64,000 bases of DNA from Deltaproteobacteria bacterium (GTDB lineage: Bacteria > Desulfobacterota > Binatia > Binatales > Binataceae): contig JAFAHS010000062.1 of NCBI GenBank assembly GCA_019237115.1, positions 101,002 to 165,001 on the forward strand, written 5' to 3'. Below, one piece after another: positions 1 to 9,331 of the stretch. The translations under genes were made by a program, and so were the position numbers. How positions within the stretch are numbered: position 1 is the first letter of the stretch; the number at the start of each line of letters is the position of its first letter. The notes under the pieces were generated by a model that saw only the letters and a list, made by a program, of their open reading frames with translations, did not search any database and was not told the origin of the DNA.

Positions 1-631
1 GGCCGACACTCCAGTTCCTCCTGGGTGTATGTGTGATCGGCGAGTCCCTCCCACAAGTAGTGTCGGACCCAAGTGACGTAATTCTTCTCAAGCCGCCGAT
101 GATAGTCCTGACCAACGGCATCCCAGGCCCGCGCGTCGCTGTTAGCTTGGTTCCGGAATAGGCCCCTGCAACTGTTTACTATTGCAGCGTCATCGAGATC
201 GTTCAGTGCGAACAACGCTGCCGCCGCATCGGGTGGAACCGAATCTCTAAGCAGGGCCGCCTCATGCACGATCGCATTGCGTACTATTTCGGGGTGTTGC
301 GCCACCAAACTTAGCGCAGCCAGGCCGGCTGAGCTGCAGCCATAGAATGCTGCTGGTGCGAGGTTGAGCGACGACACCAGCGCGGCGACTTGGCCGGCAA
401 GCATCGTTGCGGTTACCTTCCCAAACACCGGTGGTGGACCGGACCGAGAGAAGCCCGGCATATCGAAGGTAAGTACGGTGAAATCATTTGACAGGTCTTC
501 CGCGACGGTCTGAAAGCTTGCACAGTCGCCCTCGCCGGACGGCATCAAGACCACGGACGGACCGCCCCCCCCGCAGTTCGCAGTACCAATCGATCGCAGT
601 CGCATCGTGGTGAAAGGTCCTGGTTTTCATA
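1..631 (-). pseudogene. alpha/beta hydrolase fold protein, frameshifted at a G8 (C8 on + strand) run near 565-572; truncated by left window edge
   Basis: Manual reverse translation: MKTRTFHHDATAIDWYCELRGG then, after a one-base shift in the G8 run, GGPSVVLMPSGEGDCASFQTVAEDLSNDFTVLTFDMPGFSRSGPPPVFGKVTATMLAGQVAALVSSLNLAPAAFYGCSSAGLAALSLVAQHPEIVRNAIVHEA...; open to base 1. Not in the ORF track. Confidence 0.75.
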
Positions 632-713
632 CCAGGGCGCCAGGTCCTGACCACACCTCACCTTCTTTCTTGTGTAAGCGAGCCAACACCCCGAAATCGA
701 ATTCTCTCACCTA

Positions 714-1112
714 TCAACGCAACTGGCCCCAAGCAGCATCGAATTGGACCTGATCCCGAGGCTGCTCCCAGCACTCGCCAAGCTTTCCTTCGCGAACCTC
801 GTAGACGTGTGCCGTTAGATATTCCTTGGCTTTCCCGCCCCTCTCGAAACGATGCCGCGCGAGAACGATGGCATGTTGATCGTTTGCGAGTACATCCTGT
901 ACTTCTTCCTGGAAGGTTCCTGCACTTATCTCCATTACTCTGCGGAACAATTGGTCCAGTCCTTCCTTGCCCCGAAAGCTGCCGGACACAGCACTGCGCC
1001 CGGGAACGTTAAAGTAGAAATCCCGGGTACAGTGGCGCAGATAGCCATCAACATCGCCCCTCCCGAAAGCTGCGTAAGCTTCTCGGACCTTACCCTCAAG
1101 TGGATGTGCCAT
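714..1112 (-). CDS. nuclear transport factor 2 / SnoaL-like domain protein
   Basis: 132 aa; SnoaL-like pattern (VREAYAAFGRGDVDGYLRHCTRDFYFNVPG...SGSFRGKEGLDQLFRRV). Confidence 0.75.
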   Translation of the reverse strand: MAHPLEGKVREAYAAFGRGDVDGYLRHCTRDFYFNVPGRSAVSGSFRGKEGLDQLFRRVMEISAGTFQEEVQDVLANDQHAIVLARHRFERGGKAKEYLTAHVYEVREGKLGECWEQPRDQVQFDAAWGQLR

Positions 1113-1165
1113 AATCAGGGTCCTCGTAACCCCTGTTTAGTTCGGCTCATGCTCTGTTGCTGCTG

Positions 1166-4100
1166 TCAGCTATTCATCTGGTCGAGCAGCGCCTCTGCGT
1201 CCTTCAAATCGGCGGTGTCAAAACCCTCGGTGAACCAGTTGTAGATTTCGGACAGCATAGCGCGCGCTTCGTCGCGCCGATCGATGTCGCGCAGCAATCG
1301 AGCTAGATGTTTCGTGGCGCGCAACTCCAAAGTCTTGGCATTCATCGTCTCTGCGAGCGCGATCGCGCGGCGGAAATCGGTATCAGCTATCTCGGCATGG
1401 CCCAGTTTGAGTTGCAGTTCCCCGCGACAGGTCAGGGCATCGGGAACCCATCTCAGTTCGGCACTCGCCGCAACGGCATTATCGATTGTGGCGAGCGCAT
1501 CGTCGAGAGCATTGTCCAGCGCCTGAGCCTCGGCCAGATTTGTGAGAAGCAGGTTGATTTCCGCCTTTCCCCCGGCATCCAAATATCCGGCTATGCCTTG
1601 GCGGATCAGCGAGACGCCTTGGTTAGTGCTGCCCAGATGAGCTTTTGCCCAACCGAGGAGGGTGCGGGCCCGCTCCTTATAGAGCGTAAAGCCATGCTCT
1701 TCGGAGATGGCTAATGCCTGCTCGGATGCGGCTTCGACATAGCGCGGCTCTCTGAACAGACGGTACAGCAAGCCTTCAAAATATCGCGCGATTGTCAGCT
1801 GATACGGGTCGTTCTTATTGCGTGCCATGGCGATCGCCTGCGCAATTCGCTCTCGGGCAGAATCTGCGTGGCCAAGAGCCCACGCGCTAACGCTTGCGGC
1901 GCCTATCGTGGCTCCGAACCACATCGGAAAAGGCCGTGCACCGGCCACTTCGCTCCAACGCGCAAAATCCTGCTCTGCTGCGGCGAAATCACCACGAGCG
2001 GAGTGCTCCTGCAATTGAGTGGCGTGCCCCAGTTCGAGGCTTACTCGGCTGCCATCGCGCTGGGCGAGGTCGAATATCTCATCGGCAAGAGCGGCAGCGG
2101 TAGGGTAGTCGCCGGTGATCAAGGCGCCAAGGCGGGCCACGGACAGCTGTTCTACGAGCTCAGCAAGGTTGCCACGTTTTTCGGCGAGGGTACGAGCGCG
2201 CTTGGCAGCGTGGACAAACTCAGGTGCGGCGAAGCCCTTGGTGCGCATTAGAACCTGGACAAGCGCACTCGCAAGTTCGAACTCGCTGGCATCACGTTCG
2301 GGAGATTCGGGCACCGTGTCGGTAAGCTCGAGACCCTTTTGCAGCAGCGTTCGAGATTCGGCAAAGGCCGAGCGCTCCAGCGCCTGTTTGCCGGCTAAGG
2401 TCAGATACCGCATCGCCTTGTCGGGTTTGTTGCCACGCCCGTAGTGATGCGCGAGTGCGGCCAGGTGGTCGTCGAGTGAATTCGCATAGAGGGTTTCGAG
2501 CGCCCGGCCGATAGCCTCGTGCAGGGCCTTCCGCAGCTCTATCAATACAGAGCTGTAGGCGACCTCCTGGGTCAGCGCGTGCTTGAAGATAAACTCGGTG
2601 TCGCCGACCGCCGGCTGCTCGTAGATGAACTCGCCCAACTGGAGGTCGTTGAGCATCCTGTTCAGCTGGTCATCTGATCTGGTGACCACCGCCCGAATCA
2701 ACGACAGCGGGAATTCGCGCCCCAGGACCGACAGAGTTTGCAATAGTTGCTTGGCGTCAGATGGAAGCCGGTCGATGCGTGCCGCAAGCACCCCCTGTAC
2801 GGTAGCGGGAATGCGCGCGGACTTAAGTGGCTTCACCAGCTTGACCGCACCGTTGCGCGCGATCACCCCGTCCTCCAACATCGCCTGGTACATCTCCTCC
2901 ATGAAAAAGGGATTGCCTTCGGTTCTCTCGATGATGAGCTGTTTGAGAGGGGCAAGGTCGGGGGAGTCCCCAAGCAGCGCCAATAGCATCTCGTCCGCCG
3001 ACTCGGCGCCCAGCGGGTCGAGCCTGAGTTGCGTGTAGTAGGTCTTCGATCCCCACTGATGGGAGTACTCTCGGGGGCGGTAGTTCACCAGCAGCAGGAG
3101 CTTCGCATTGGCGAGCGAGTCGGCGAGCAGGTTAAGGAACTCCTGGGTCTGCTCGTCGATCCAATGCAGGTCCTCGAACATCACGATCAGGGGTTGATTG
3201 AGTGATTCGCGCAGCAGGATGCGCTTGATCGCCTCGAGGGTGCGGCGCTTCTTGACCTGCGCGTCCATCTGGGCAAGCGCATCCTCCCCTTCGACGATCC
3301 CAAGCAACACGAACAAATAGGGCAGCGTGTCTTCGAGCGATCGATCCAGAACGGTAATCTTCCCCGCCACCTTCTCTCTGCGTTTGCGGGCGTCGTCCTC
3401 GGACTTGATGTCGAAATATGAGTGCAGCAGATCGAGCGTCGGCAGATAGGCGCTGGCCTGGCCGTGCGAGACCGAGAGGGCCTCTAGCACCATCCAACCT
3501 GACTGACTCTTGGCCTTGAACTCAAAAAACAGACGCGACTTGCCGACCCCGGGCTTTGCGACCGCCGCGACGATCTGGCCGTGCCCCGCCTGCGCCAACC
3601 CCGCGGCATCCTTCAGGGTCTCCATCTCACGCTGGCGGCCCACGAACTTGGTGTAACCGCGTGCCGCCCCACGCTGCAGGCGAGTGCGCAGCGGCCCCAG
3701 GCCGGTGACTTCGGAGATTTCCAGTGGCTCGCTGACCCCTTTGATGCGAGCGGGTCCCAGCGACTTGAGCGCGAAGTAGCCCTCAACCAGCTTGCGCACG
3801 GTTTCGGTTATCGCGATCGAGCCCGGCGCTGCCAACGACTGGAGGCGGGCCGCGACGCCGGTGGAGTGTCCCATCGGTAGATACTCGGTGTGCTTTTCAC
3901 CGGTCTGGATCTCGCGCACCACCACCTCGCCGGTGTTGGCTCCCACCCGCACCTGGACATTCACGCCCTTCTCGGCGCGCAGCTTGTCCGCATAGCGCTT
4001 TACTTCCGCCTGCATCCGTAGGGCAGCGAGCAATGCGCGCTGCGGGTGATCTTCGTGCGCGACCGGTGCGCCGAACAGGGCGAAGATGCCATCGCCGGTG

Positions 4101-4486
4101 GATTGCGCGACGTAGCCGCCGTAGCGCTGCACCGCCTCCATCATCAGCTTCAGTGCCGGATCGACAATGGCGCGCGCCTCCTCCGGGTCGAGGTCCTCGA
4201 TCAGCTCCATCGAGCCCTTGATGTCGGCGAACAGCGCGGTGACCGTCTTGCGCTCTCCCTCAAGGTTTTGAGGGGCGGGCGTGCCTGCTACTAGAACCTG
4301 AGACTCCTCGGACTTCCTTACAACTGTCGGAGGGGATCCCAGACCTGCGCCGCACTCGCCGCAGAACTTTTCCGCAGGCTCAATGGCAGCGCCGCATCGC
4401 GGACACTTCGCCGCGAGCGCAGATCCGCATTGGGTACAGAATTTCCGCCCTTCTCGATTGTCGGCTCCGCACTTCGCGCAGCGCAT
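1166..4486 (-). CDS. double zinc-ribbon / class III adenylate-guanylate cyclase / AAA-type ATPase / TPR signalling protein
   Basis: MRCAKCGADNREGRKFCTQCGSAL..CPRCGAAIEPAEKFCGECG zinc ribbons; cyclase TVTALFADIKGSMELIE...STGDGIFALFG; Walker A AKPGVGKS; Walker B-like LIVMFEDLHW; C-terminal TPR-like repeats. ORF opens at 4609 but the zinc-ribbon Met at 4486 is the likelier start. Confidence 0.88.
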   Translation of the reverse strand: MRCAKCGADNREGRKFCTQCGSALAAKCPRCGAAIEPAEKFCGECGAGLGSPPTVVRKSEESQVLVAGTPAPQNLEGERKTVTALFADIKGSMELIEDLDPEEARAIVDPALKLMMEAVQRYGGYVAQSTGDGIFALFGAPVAHEDHPQRALLAALRMQAEVKRYADKLRAEKGVNVQVRVGANTGEVVVREIQTGEKHTEYLPMGHSTGVAARLQSLAAPGSIAITETVRKLVEGYFALKSLGPARIKGVSEPLEISEVTGLGPLRTRLQRGAARGYTKFVGRQREMETLKDAAGLAQAGHGQIVAAVAKPGVGKSRLFFEFKAKSQSGWMVLEALSVSHGQASAYLPTLDLLHSYFDIKSEDDARKRREKVAGKITVLDRSLEDTLPYLFVLLGIVEGEDALAQMDAQVKKRRTLEAIKRILLRESLNQPLIVMFEDLHWIDEQTQEFLNLLADSLANAKLLLLVNYRPREYSHQWGSKTYYTQLRLDPLGAESADEMLLALLGDSPDLAPLKQLIIERTEGNPFFMEEMYQAMLEDGVIARNGAVKLVKPLKSARIPATVQGVLAARIDRLPSDAKQLLQTLSVLGREFPLSLIRAVVTRSDDQLNRMLNDLQLGEFIYEQPAVGDTEFIFKHALTQEVAYSSVLIELRKALHEAIGRALETLYANSLDDHLAALAHHYGRGNKPDKAMRYLTLAGKQALERSAFAESRTLLQKGLELTDTVPESPERDASEFELASALVQVLMRTKGFAAPEFVHAAKRARTLAEKRGNLAELVEQLSVARLGALITGDYPTAAALADEIFDLAQRDGSRVSLELGHATQLQEHSARGDFAAAEQDFARWSEVAGARPFPMWFGATIGAASVSAWALGHADSARERIAQAIAMARNKNDPYQLTIARYFEGLLYRLFREPRYVEAASEQALAISEEHGFTLYKERARTLLGWAKAHLGSTNQGVSLIRQGIAGYLDAGGKAEINLLLTNLAEAQALDNALDDALATIDNAVAASAELRWVPDALTCRGELQLKLGHAEIADTDFRRAIALAETMNAKTLELRATKHLARLLRDIDRRDEARAMLSEIYNWFTEGFDTADLKDAEALLDQMNS

Positions 4487-4865
4487 GGCGGTTACCAAGG
4501 CCCCCTCGATCGCGAGACGGTCCAGACTAAGCCTGTATGAACATCTATCGCAAAGGCTCGCTCTCAGGACGCGCTGAGCGAGCGATTTAGCCTGGGTGTC
4601 CGCCTCCACGATCGCAAGCCCAGGGACCGTACCGTGCGGGACGCCATGCGCCGACCTCTGAAGATGCTTCGAGGAAGTGTCGGTTTGGCCCGCGCAACAA
4701 CCACCATCGATTGTGTTTTATGGCCAAGAGGCCGACATCGAAGGGCTACTGCCCGCGCCGCGCCCCGGATACCCCTAATTTTGTTAGGAAGGCATTTTTC
4801 CGAGCACCGGTCTTTTCGGCAGGCTCAGGAGAGAGACCTAACAAATAGATCGAACCATGCGGTCT

Positions 4866-5420
4866 TCAGGATTGCGCCGCAACCCGCGCCAGGACGAAAT
4901 CAACTCTCTCGGCAACCGGCAATTTCGGAATTTCCATAAGCTCGTATCCGCACCTGCGGTAGACCTCCAGCGCCAGTGGGTACTGCGCCAGCGCATCTTC
5001 AAAGCTGTGCCGTCGTTCCTCGTCCTGGGTGAAGATTTCCGGCCACGGCGGCGTGACGAACACCTTGCTGGCGTAGCGGTAGATTCGCGCGGCCGCACGA
5101 TGATGCTCCCGGGTGGGGACATTCAACAATCGCGACCATCCGATCGTTTCTGGAATGCCGCGATCAAAAAATACCGGGCTGGTGCGCTCCGCCACCTCTT
5201 CAAAAACGTCCATGTAGCGGGCGAGCAGAAGCTCCCTGAATTTGACCTGGTCTTGCCATGGGGTCGCATCGCCTCCGATGCGAAGCTGTTGGCGGACGAT
5301 CCGGCGCCCCACCTCGTCGACGCATAGAAACCCGCGCCTGCGCAGGGCATCGATGAGGGTGGACTTTCCACCGCCCGAGCATCCGGTACTCACATAGAAG
5401 TTGCTTCTTTCCAGAGTCAT
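4866..5420 (-). CDS. AAA family ATPase (AAA_28-like NTPase)
   Basis: Walker A GCSGGGKST; FFDRGIPETIGWSR motif typical of AAA_28 proteins. Confidence 0.8.
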   Translation of the reverse strand: MTLERSNFYVSTGCSGGGKSTLIDALRRRGFLCVDEVGRRIVRQQLRIGGDATPWQDQVKFRELLLARYMDVFEEVAERTSPVFFDRGIPETIGWSRLLNVPTREHHRAAARIYRYASKVFVTPPWPEIFTQDEERRHSFEDALAQYPLALEVYRRCGYELMEIPKLPVAERVDFVLARVAAQS

Positions 5421-5820
5421 AAATTTTCCTGTCGAAAGTTCCTTCCGAGAAACAGACTTCAGATGTTTGATGGTACTTCGAGTTGTGCTCGCTGTTAGGC
5501 CTCCTCAGTTAGTCCGATGGGCGGTGTTGAGCTGAAGACAGGGGTGTAAAAAGGAAGACAATCTTCCGAACGGGATCACGCCAGCAGATGCTGGCCTGTC
5601 ACCAATGTCGCTGTCGCGACACCCCATGGACCACGCTCTCTAACGGGCTCTAATGGCACCAAGGAACGGTCGGTCTCTGTCTTCGGCTCTTTCTGCCATC
5701 GCCTTTATACATGAAACGAACACTGTTTCTCACGTGACGTGCCGCGCCGGCGGCCCGTAACCCGCTCTCTAAACGCGAAGACGCTGCGCATGGTTTGCGC
5801 GCAAGACGCGAAAACGGTTT

Positions 5821-5841
5821 CGCGCGCCGGAAAGGCGCGCG
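5821..5841 (-). terminator. GC-rich hairpin downstream of GlsB-like gene
   Basis: cgcgcgcc-ggaaa-ggcgcgcg perfect stem about 48 bp past the stop of the 5889-6128 gene; no immediate U-tract. Confidence 0.35.
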
Positions 5842-5888
5842 CCCCAGAGACCAGGCTTACGAGCTAAACGCGGAAGGAGAGCTTGCGC

Positions 5889-6128
5889 TCAGACGCGGCG
5901 CAGCTGGTGGGTAATCCAGACCAGTATGACTGCGCCAATCGTCGCCACGAGCAGGGAACCAATTATCCCCTCGGGCCCTGCAACTCTCAGCTGGGCGAAG
6001 ATCCACCCGCCGACGACGCCGCCGATGAGCCCGAGGATGAGGTCTCCAATCAAACCGTAGCCGGCACCCCGCATCAACTTCCCCGCAAGCCAGCCGGCCA
6101 GAATTCCGATAATGATTGTGCCGATCAT
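5889..6128 (-). CDS. GlsB/YeaQ/YmgE family stress response membrane protein
   Basis: 79 aa, Gly-rich two/three TM pattern (IIIGILAGWLAGKLMRGAGYGLIGDLILGLIGGVVGGW). Confidence 0.88.
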   Translation of the reverse strand: MIGTIIIGILAGWLAGKLMRGAGYGLIGDLILGLIGGVVGGWIFAQLRVAGPEGIIGSLLVATIGAVILVWITHQLRRV

Positions 6129-6149
6129 GAGGTTTTGCTTCTCTGCGCA

Positions 6150-6809
6150 CTAACAACCAGGTGCATGATGCACCCCCGTGCGCTGGAACGCCAGCGTCTG
6201 TAATTCCTCGGCCAAGCTCAAGGTGCGTGCGTGAGCGGCACGCGCCAGCCGCTGCGATTCCTCGTCGATCGCAAGGCGTGCCAGGAAATGTCGGCCCAGC
6301 TGATGATGATGCTGCTCGTCCGGCTGTATCACGCCGCGATACAGCCGCGAGGTAGCCATGTCTCCGGCCTGTTCGCAGAGCTCGATGAACTGCAGGTTTT
6401 TGACCAACGCGATGGCTTCGCGCGTGAACTGCCCCGCGGCAACGCGCTCCACGTCGTTCTCCAGCGTGCTCAGAAACTTGAACAGCGGGCTGTACCCGTG
6501 GGCGAGAGGGTCGAATCCCTCGAGGTCGTCGCCCAGGTGGTGGAGCCGTTCGACGATTAGTCGGTAGTGGCGGGCTTCGTCACCGGCCTGCCGGGCGAGT
6601 GCGAGCTTCAGCTCGGCGCCGCGCGCCGAGGGCATCCACAATGCTGCAATCTCGCTCGCTTCGAGTTCGTTTTTCAGTGCGACCCGCAGCAGATTACGGG
6701 GACTCAAATCGCCGCGCGCTTCCGCGCCGAGGGTCTGGGCGGGAGCGAGTCGTTTCAGGATTGATTCGTTTTCGGACGCGAGTTGTGCGATGAAAGCTGC
6801 CGCGTCCAT
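6150..6809 (-). CDS. ferritin-like diiron protein (rubrerythrin/MiaE-like fold)
   Basis: Two ExxH motifs in helices (DEARHYRLI and DEQHHHQL) plus preceding Glu residues; Met at 6809 chosen over the longer ORF. Confidence 0.75.
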   Translation of the reverse strand: MDAAAFIAQLASENESILKRLAPAQTLGAEARGDLSPRNLLRVALKNELEASEIAALWMPSARGAELKLALARQAGDEARHYRLIVERLHHLGDDLEGFDPLAHGYSPLFKFLSTLENDVERVAAGQFTREAIALVKNLQFIELCEQAGDMATSRLYRGVIQPDEQHHHQLGRHFLARLAIDEESQRLARAAHARTLSLAEELQTLAFQRTGVHHAPGC

Positions 6810-6834
6810 GGTTGCAGACCCTACACTCGCGCGC

Positions 6835-6954
6835 CTACTTCTTCTGTTCCATCGGTAGGCCGCAGCACTTGAGCTCGCCGGTCCCACCCTTGGTGACAAT
6901 TACCTGCGAGCCGCATTTGCCGCAGATATAAACCTTACCCAGTTGATTGGCCAT
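6835..6954 (-). CDS. desulforedoxin-like mini-protein, 39 aa
   Basis: Manual translation MANQLGKVYICGKCGSQVIVTKGGTGELKCCGLPMEQKK; CxxC-x15-CC spacing of desulforedoxin; absent from ORF track (<60 aa). Confidence 0.85.
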   Translation of the reverse strand: MANQLGKVYICGKCGSQVIVTKGGTGELKCCGLPMEQKK

Positions 6955-6986
6955 CTCCCAGTCCGTTCCTCTTGTAAATTGATTGC

Positions 6987-7742
6987 TCACGCGCCGCGGA
7001 ACAGCGGCTTGCGCTTCTCCAGAAACGCACGCACTCCTTCGGCGCGATCGGCAGTCGTTTGTAGCAAGGCGTAAAGATCTTCCTCAAGCCTGACGCCCTG
7101 CTCCAATGTCATATCATACCCTTTTATCACCGCGTCTTTGACCAGTCGCGCGGCGAGCGGCGCGCGGCTTAAGATCGCCTCGACCACCGCGCCCGCCGTG
7201 CGGGCCAGCTCGCGCTCGTTTTTCGCAAGATACGCCACCAGTCCGATTCGATGCGCCTCGGTTCCATCGATAGCCGCGCCGGTGAGAATCATGCGCAATG
7301 CGTGCGCCGGTCCCACCAGCCTGGGAAGCCGTTGGGTTCCGCCGAACCTCGGCAAACCGCCGCGCGCTGCCTGGGTGAGTGCGAAACGCGCGGAGGCCAT
7401 GGCGACACGGATGTCGGCCGCCATCGCCAGTTCCAGCCCTTCGTCGGTGGCATCTCCGTTGACAATAGCCAGGGTGGGTTTCGAGACCACTGCGAGCGAT
7501 TCGACCAGCGCAGGGTTCACCTCCGGGGCGAATCCGCTGCAGAAGGCTTTGCCAGTGCCGGTGATCGCAAGCATCCGCGCGGAATCATCATCCTCGACTT
7601 CTTCGAAGAGTTCGATGAGCCGCGCGGCGGCCTCTGCGCCGAGTTTCGCGCTCCGCGCCGAACCGAGCAGCCGCACGGTAACGCATCCTCCTGCACTGGT
7701 GATCTCGAGGGGCCGCCGAGCCTCGGGGTGATGTGCCTGCAA
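6987..7742 (-). CDS. enoyl-CoA hydratase/isomerase family protein
   Basis: Crotonase fold pattern (GKAFCSGFAPEV; ARFALTQAARGGLPRFGGTQRLPRLVG). Confidence 0.88.
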   Translation of the reverse strand: MQAHHPEARRPLEITSAGGCVTVRLLGSARSAKLGAEAAARLIELFEEVEDDDSARMLAITGTGKAFCSGFAPEVNPALVESLAVVSKPTLAIVNGDATDEGLELAMAADIRVAMASARFALTQAARGGLPRFGGTQRLPRLVGPAHALRMILTGAAIDGTEAHRIGLVAYLAKNERELARTAGAVVEAILSRAPLAARLVKDAVIKGYDMTLEQGVRLEEDLYALLQTTADRAEGVRAFLEKRKPLFRGA

Positions 7743-7786
7743 GGCATGCGCGGTTTTTGAGCGAGCGCGCGGCGTGCCGGTCTCCC

Positions 7787-9322
7787 CTATTCCGCTCTCA
7801 GGTCCTTGCGCAGAATTTTACCCAGCTGGTTTTTGGGTAGCGCGTCGAGGAATGCTATCTGTTCGGGCCGCTTGAAGCTCGCCAGCCGCGACCTGCAGAA
7901 CTCGGTCAGTTCCGGTTCGCTGGCGCTGGCGCCTTTGCGCAACACCACAAATGCCTTCACGGTCTGGCCCCACTCCTCCGACGGCACTCCCACCACCGCG
8001 ACTTCATCGACTGCAGGATGGCTCATCAGCACCGCTTCGATTTCCGCCGGCGCGATATTCTCGCCGCCCCGGATGATCATGTCGTCCTTGCGCCCGGCGA
8101 AGAACACGTACCCTTCTTCGTCCAGCCACCCCAGGTCTCCGGTCGCGCGCCAACCGTCGGGCAGCGCGGCGTCATCCGCCCGGCCCGCGTATCCCTTCAT
8201 GATTCGCGGCGTGCGAATGATTATTTCGCCGACCTCCCCGGCTGACAGTGTCTTGCCCTCCTCGTCGCGGACCCTCACCTCGACGTCGGGCAAGGGTTTA
8301 CCGATCGAGTTGAGCCGCTTGAGCTTGAGCTCGACCTCCGTGGGGGAACCCTCGAGACGATGGTCATCCGGACCCAGCACCGTCAGCGACGAGGTGGTCT
8401 CGGTCTGCCCGTAAGCGTTTACGAATCCCACCGTTTTCGGAAATGCCTCGATCGCGCGCCGGATAACCTGAATGGGCATCGCAGCGCCGCCGTAGGCCAG
8501 GTTGGTCAGGCTGGACAAATCGGTCTTCGAGAAGGACGGCTCATCGAGCAGCTGCTTCATCATGGTGGGGACCACGAAAGCATTCGTCACCTTCTCGGCC
8601 GCAACCAGCTCGAGCCAGGTTTTGGCATCGAACTGCTGCATGACGACCATTTTGCGACCGGTCCAGATGCTGGTCATGTACGCGGTGGTTCCCGCGATGT
8701 GGTAAAACGGCACGCACACCAGGGCGACCCCGCGGTCGGTCCCATCGGCCATCTCCACGTTCGCGGTGACATAGGCGGTGAAGTCGCGGAACGAAAGCAT
8801 GACACCCTTGGGTAGCGAGGTGGTGCCGCTGGTGTACATCAAGATGGAGGTATCTTCGTCTTCCACCTCGGCCTCGGTCTCGTCGGGCTCCGCTTTGGCG
8901 GCCAAATCACTCAGCCGCGGGATCCCGCCCCTGCCATCGCCAATCGCGATGAAGGACTCGACCTTCAACCGGGGGCGCATCCGCTCGATCAAATCGAGGT
9001 AGCGGTCGCCAACCAGCAGCAGTCGCGTCTCGGCGGCATTGATCATGTACTCGAGCTCATTTTCCTTGGCGCGGTAGTTGAGCGGAAGGAAGGTCAGACC
9101 CGCTTTCGCCGCCGCATAGTAGCTTTCGACGTAACAGTCGGAGTTGGTATCGAGCGTGGCGACCACGTCGTGACTTTTCAGTCCGGCCTGCTTGAAAACG
9201 GCGGCCAGACGCGCGACCTGATCGGCCAGCTGCGCATAGGTCAGCCGTTGCTTCCCAAAAACCAGAATCTCCTGATCCGGCACAATGCTGGACGGGATGG
9301 TTACGAAATTGACGGTGTTCAA
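7787..9322 (-). CDS. long-chain fatty acid--CoA ligase / AMP-dependent synthetase
   Basis: MYTSGTTSLPKGVMLS AMP-binding motif; GRKDDMIIRGGENIAPAEIE. Confidence 0.93.
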   Translation of the reverse strand: MNTVNFVTIPSSIVPDQEILVFGKQRLTYAQLADQVARLAAVFKQAGLKSHDVVATLDTNSDCYVESYYAAAKAGLTFLPLNYRAKENELEYMINAAETRLLLVGDRYLDLIERMRPRLKVESFIAIGDGRGGIPRLSDLAAKAEPDETEAEVEDEDTSILMYTSGTTSLPKGVMLSFRDFTAYVTANVEMADGTDRGVALVCVPFYHIAGTTAYMTSIWTGRKMVVMQQFDAKTWLELVAAEKVTNAFVVPTMMKQLLDEPSFSKTDLSSLTNLAYGGAAMPIQVIRRAIEAFPKTVGFVNAYGQTETTSSLTVLGPDDHRLEGSPTEVELKLKRLNSIGKPLPDVEVRVRDEEGKTLSAGEVGEIIIRTPRIMKGYAGRADDAALPDGWRATGDLGWLDEEGYVFFAGRKDDMIIRGGENIAPAEIEAVLMSHPAVDEVAVVGVPSEEWGQTVKAFVVLRKGASASEPELTEFCRSRLASFKRPEQIAFLDALPKNQLGKILRKDLRAE

Positions 9323-9331
9323 GAAGCCTGT

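Noticed and set aside
6505-6525. gggtcgaatccctc resembling a tRNA T-arm
   Set aside because: Inside the ferritin-like coding sequence; no acceptor stem or anticodon arm
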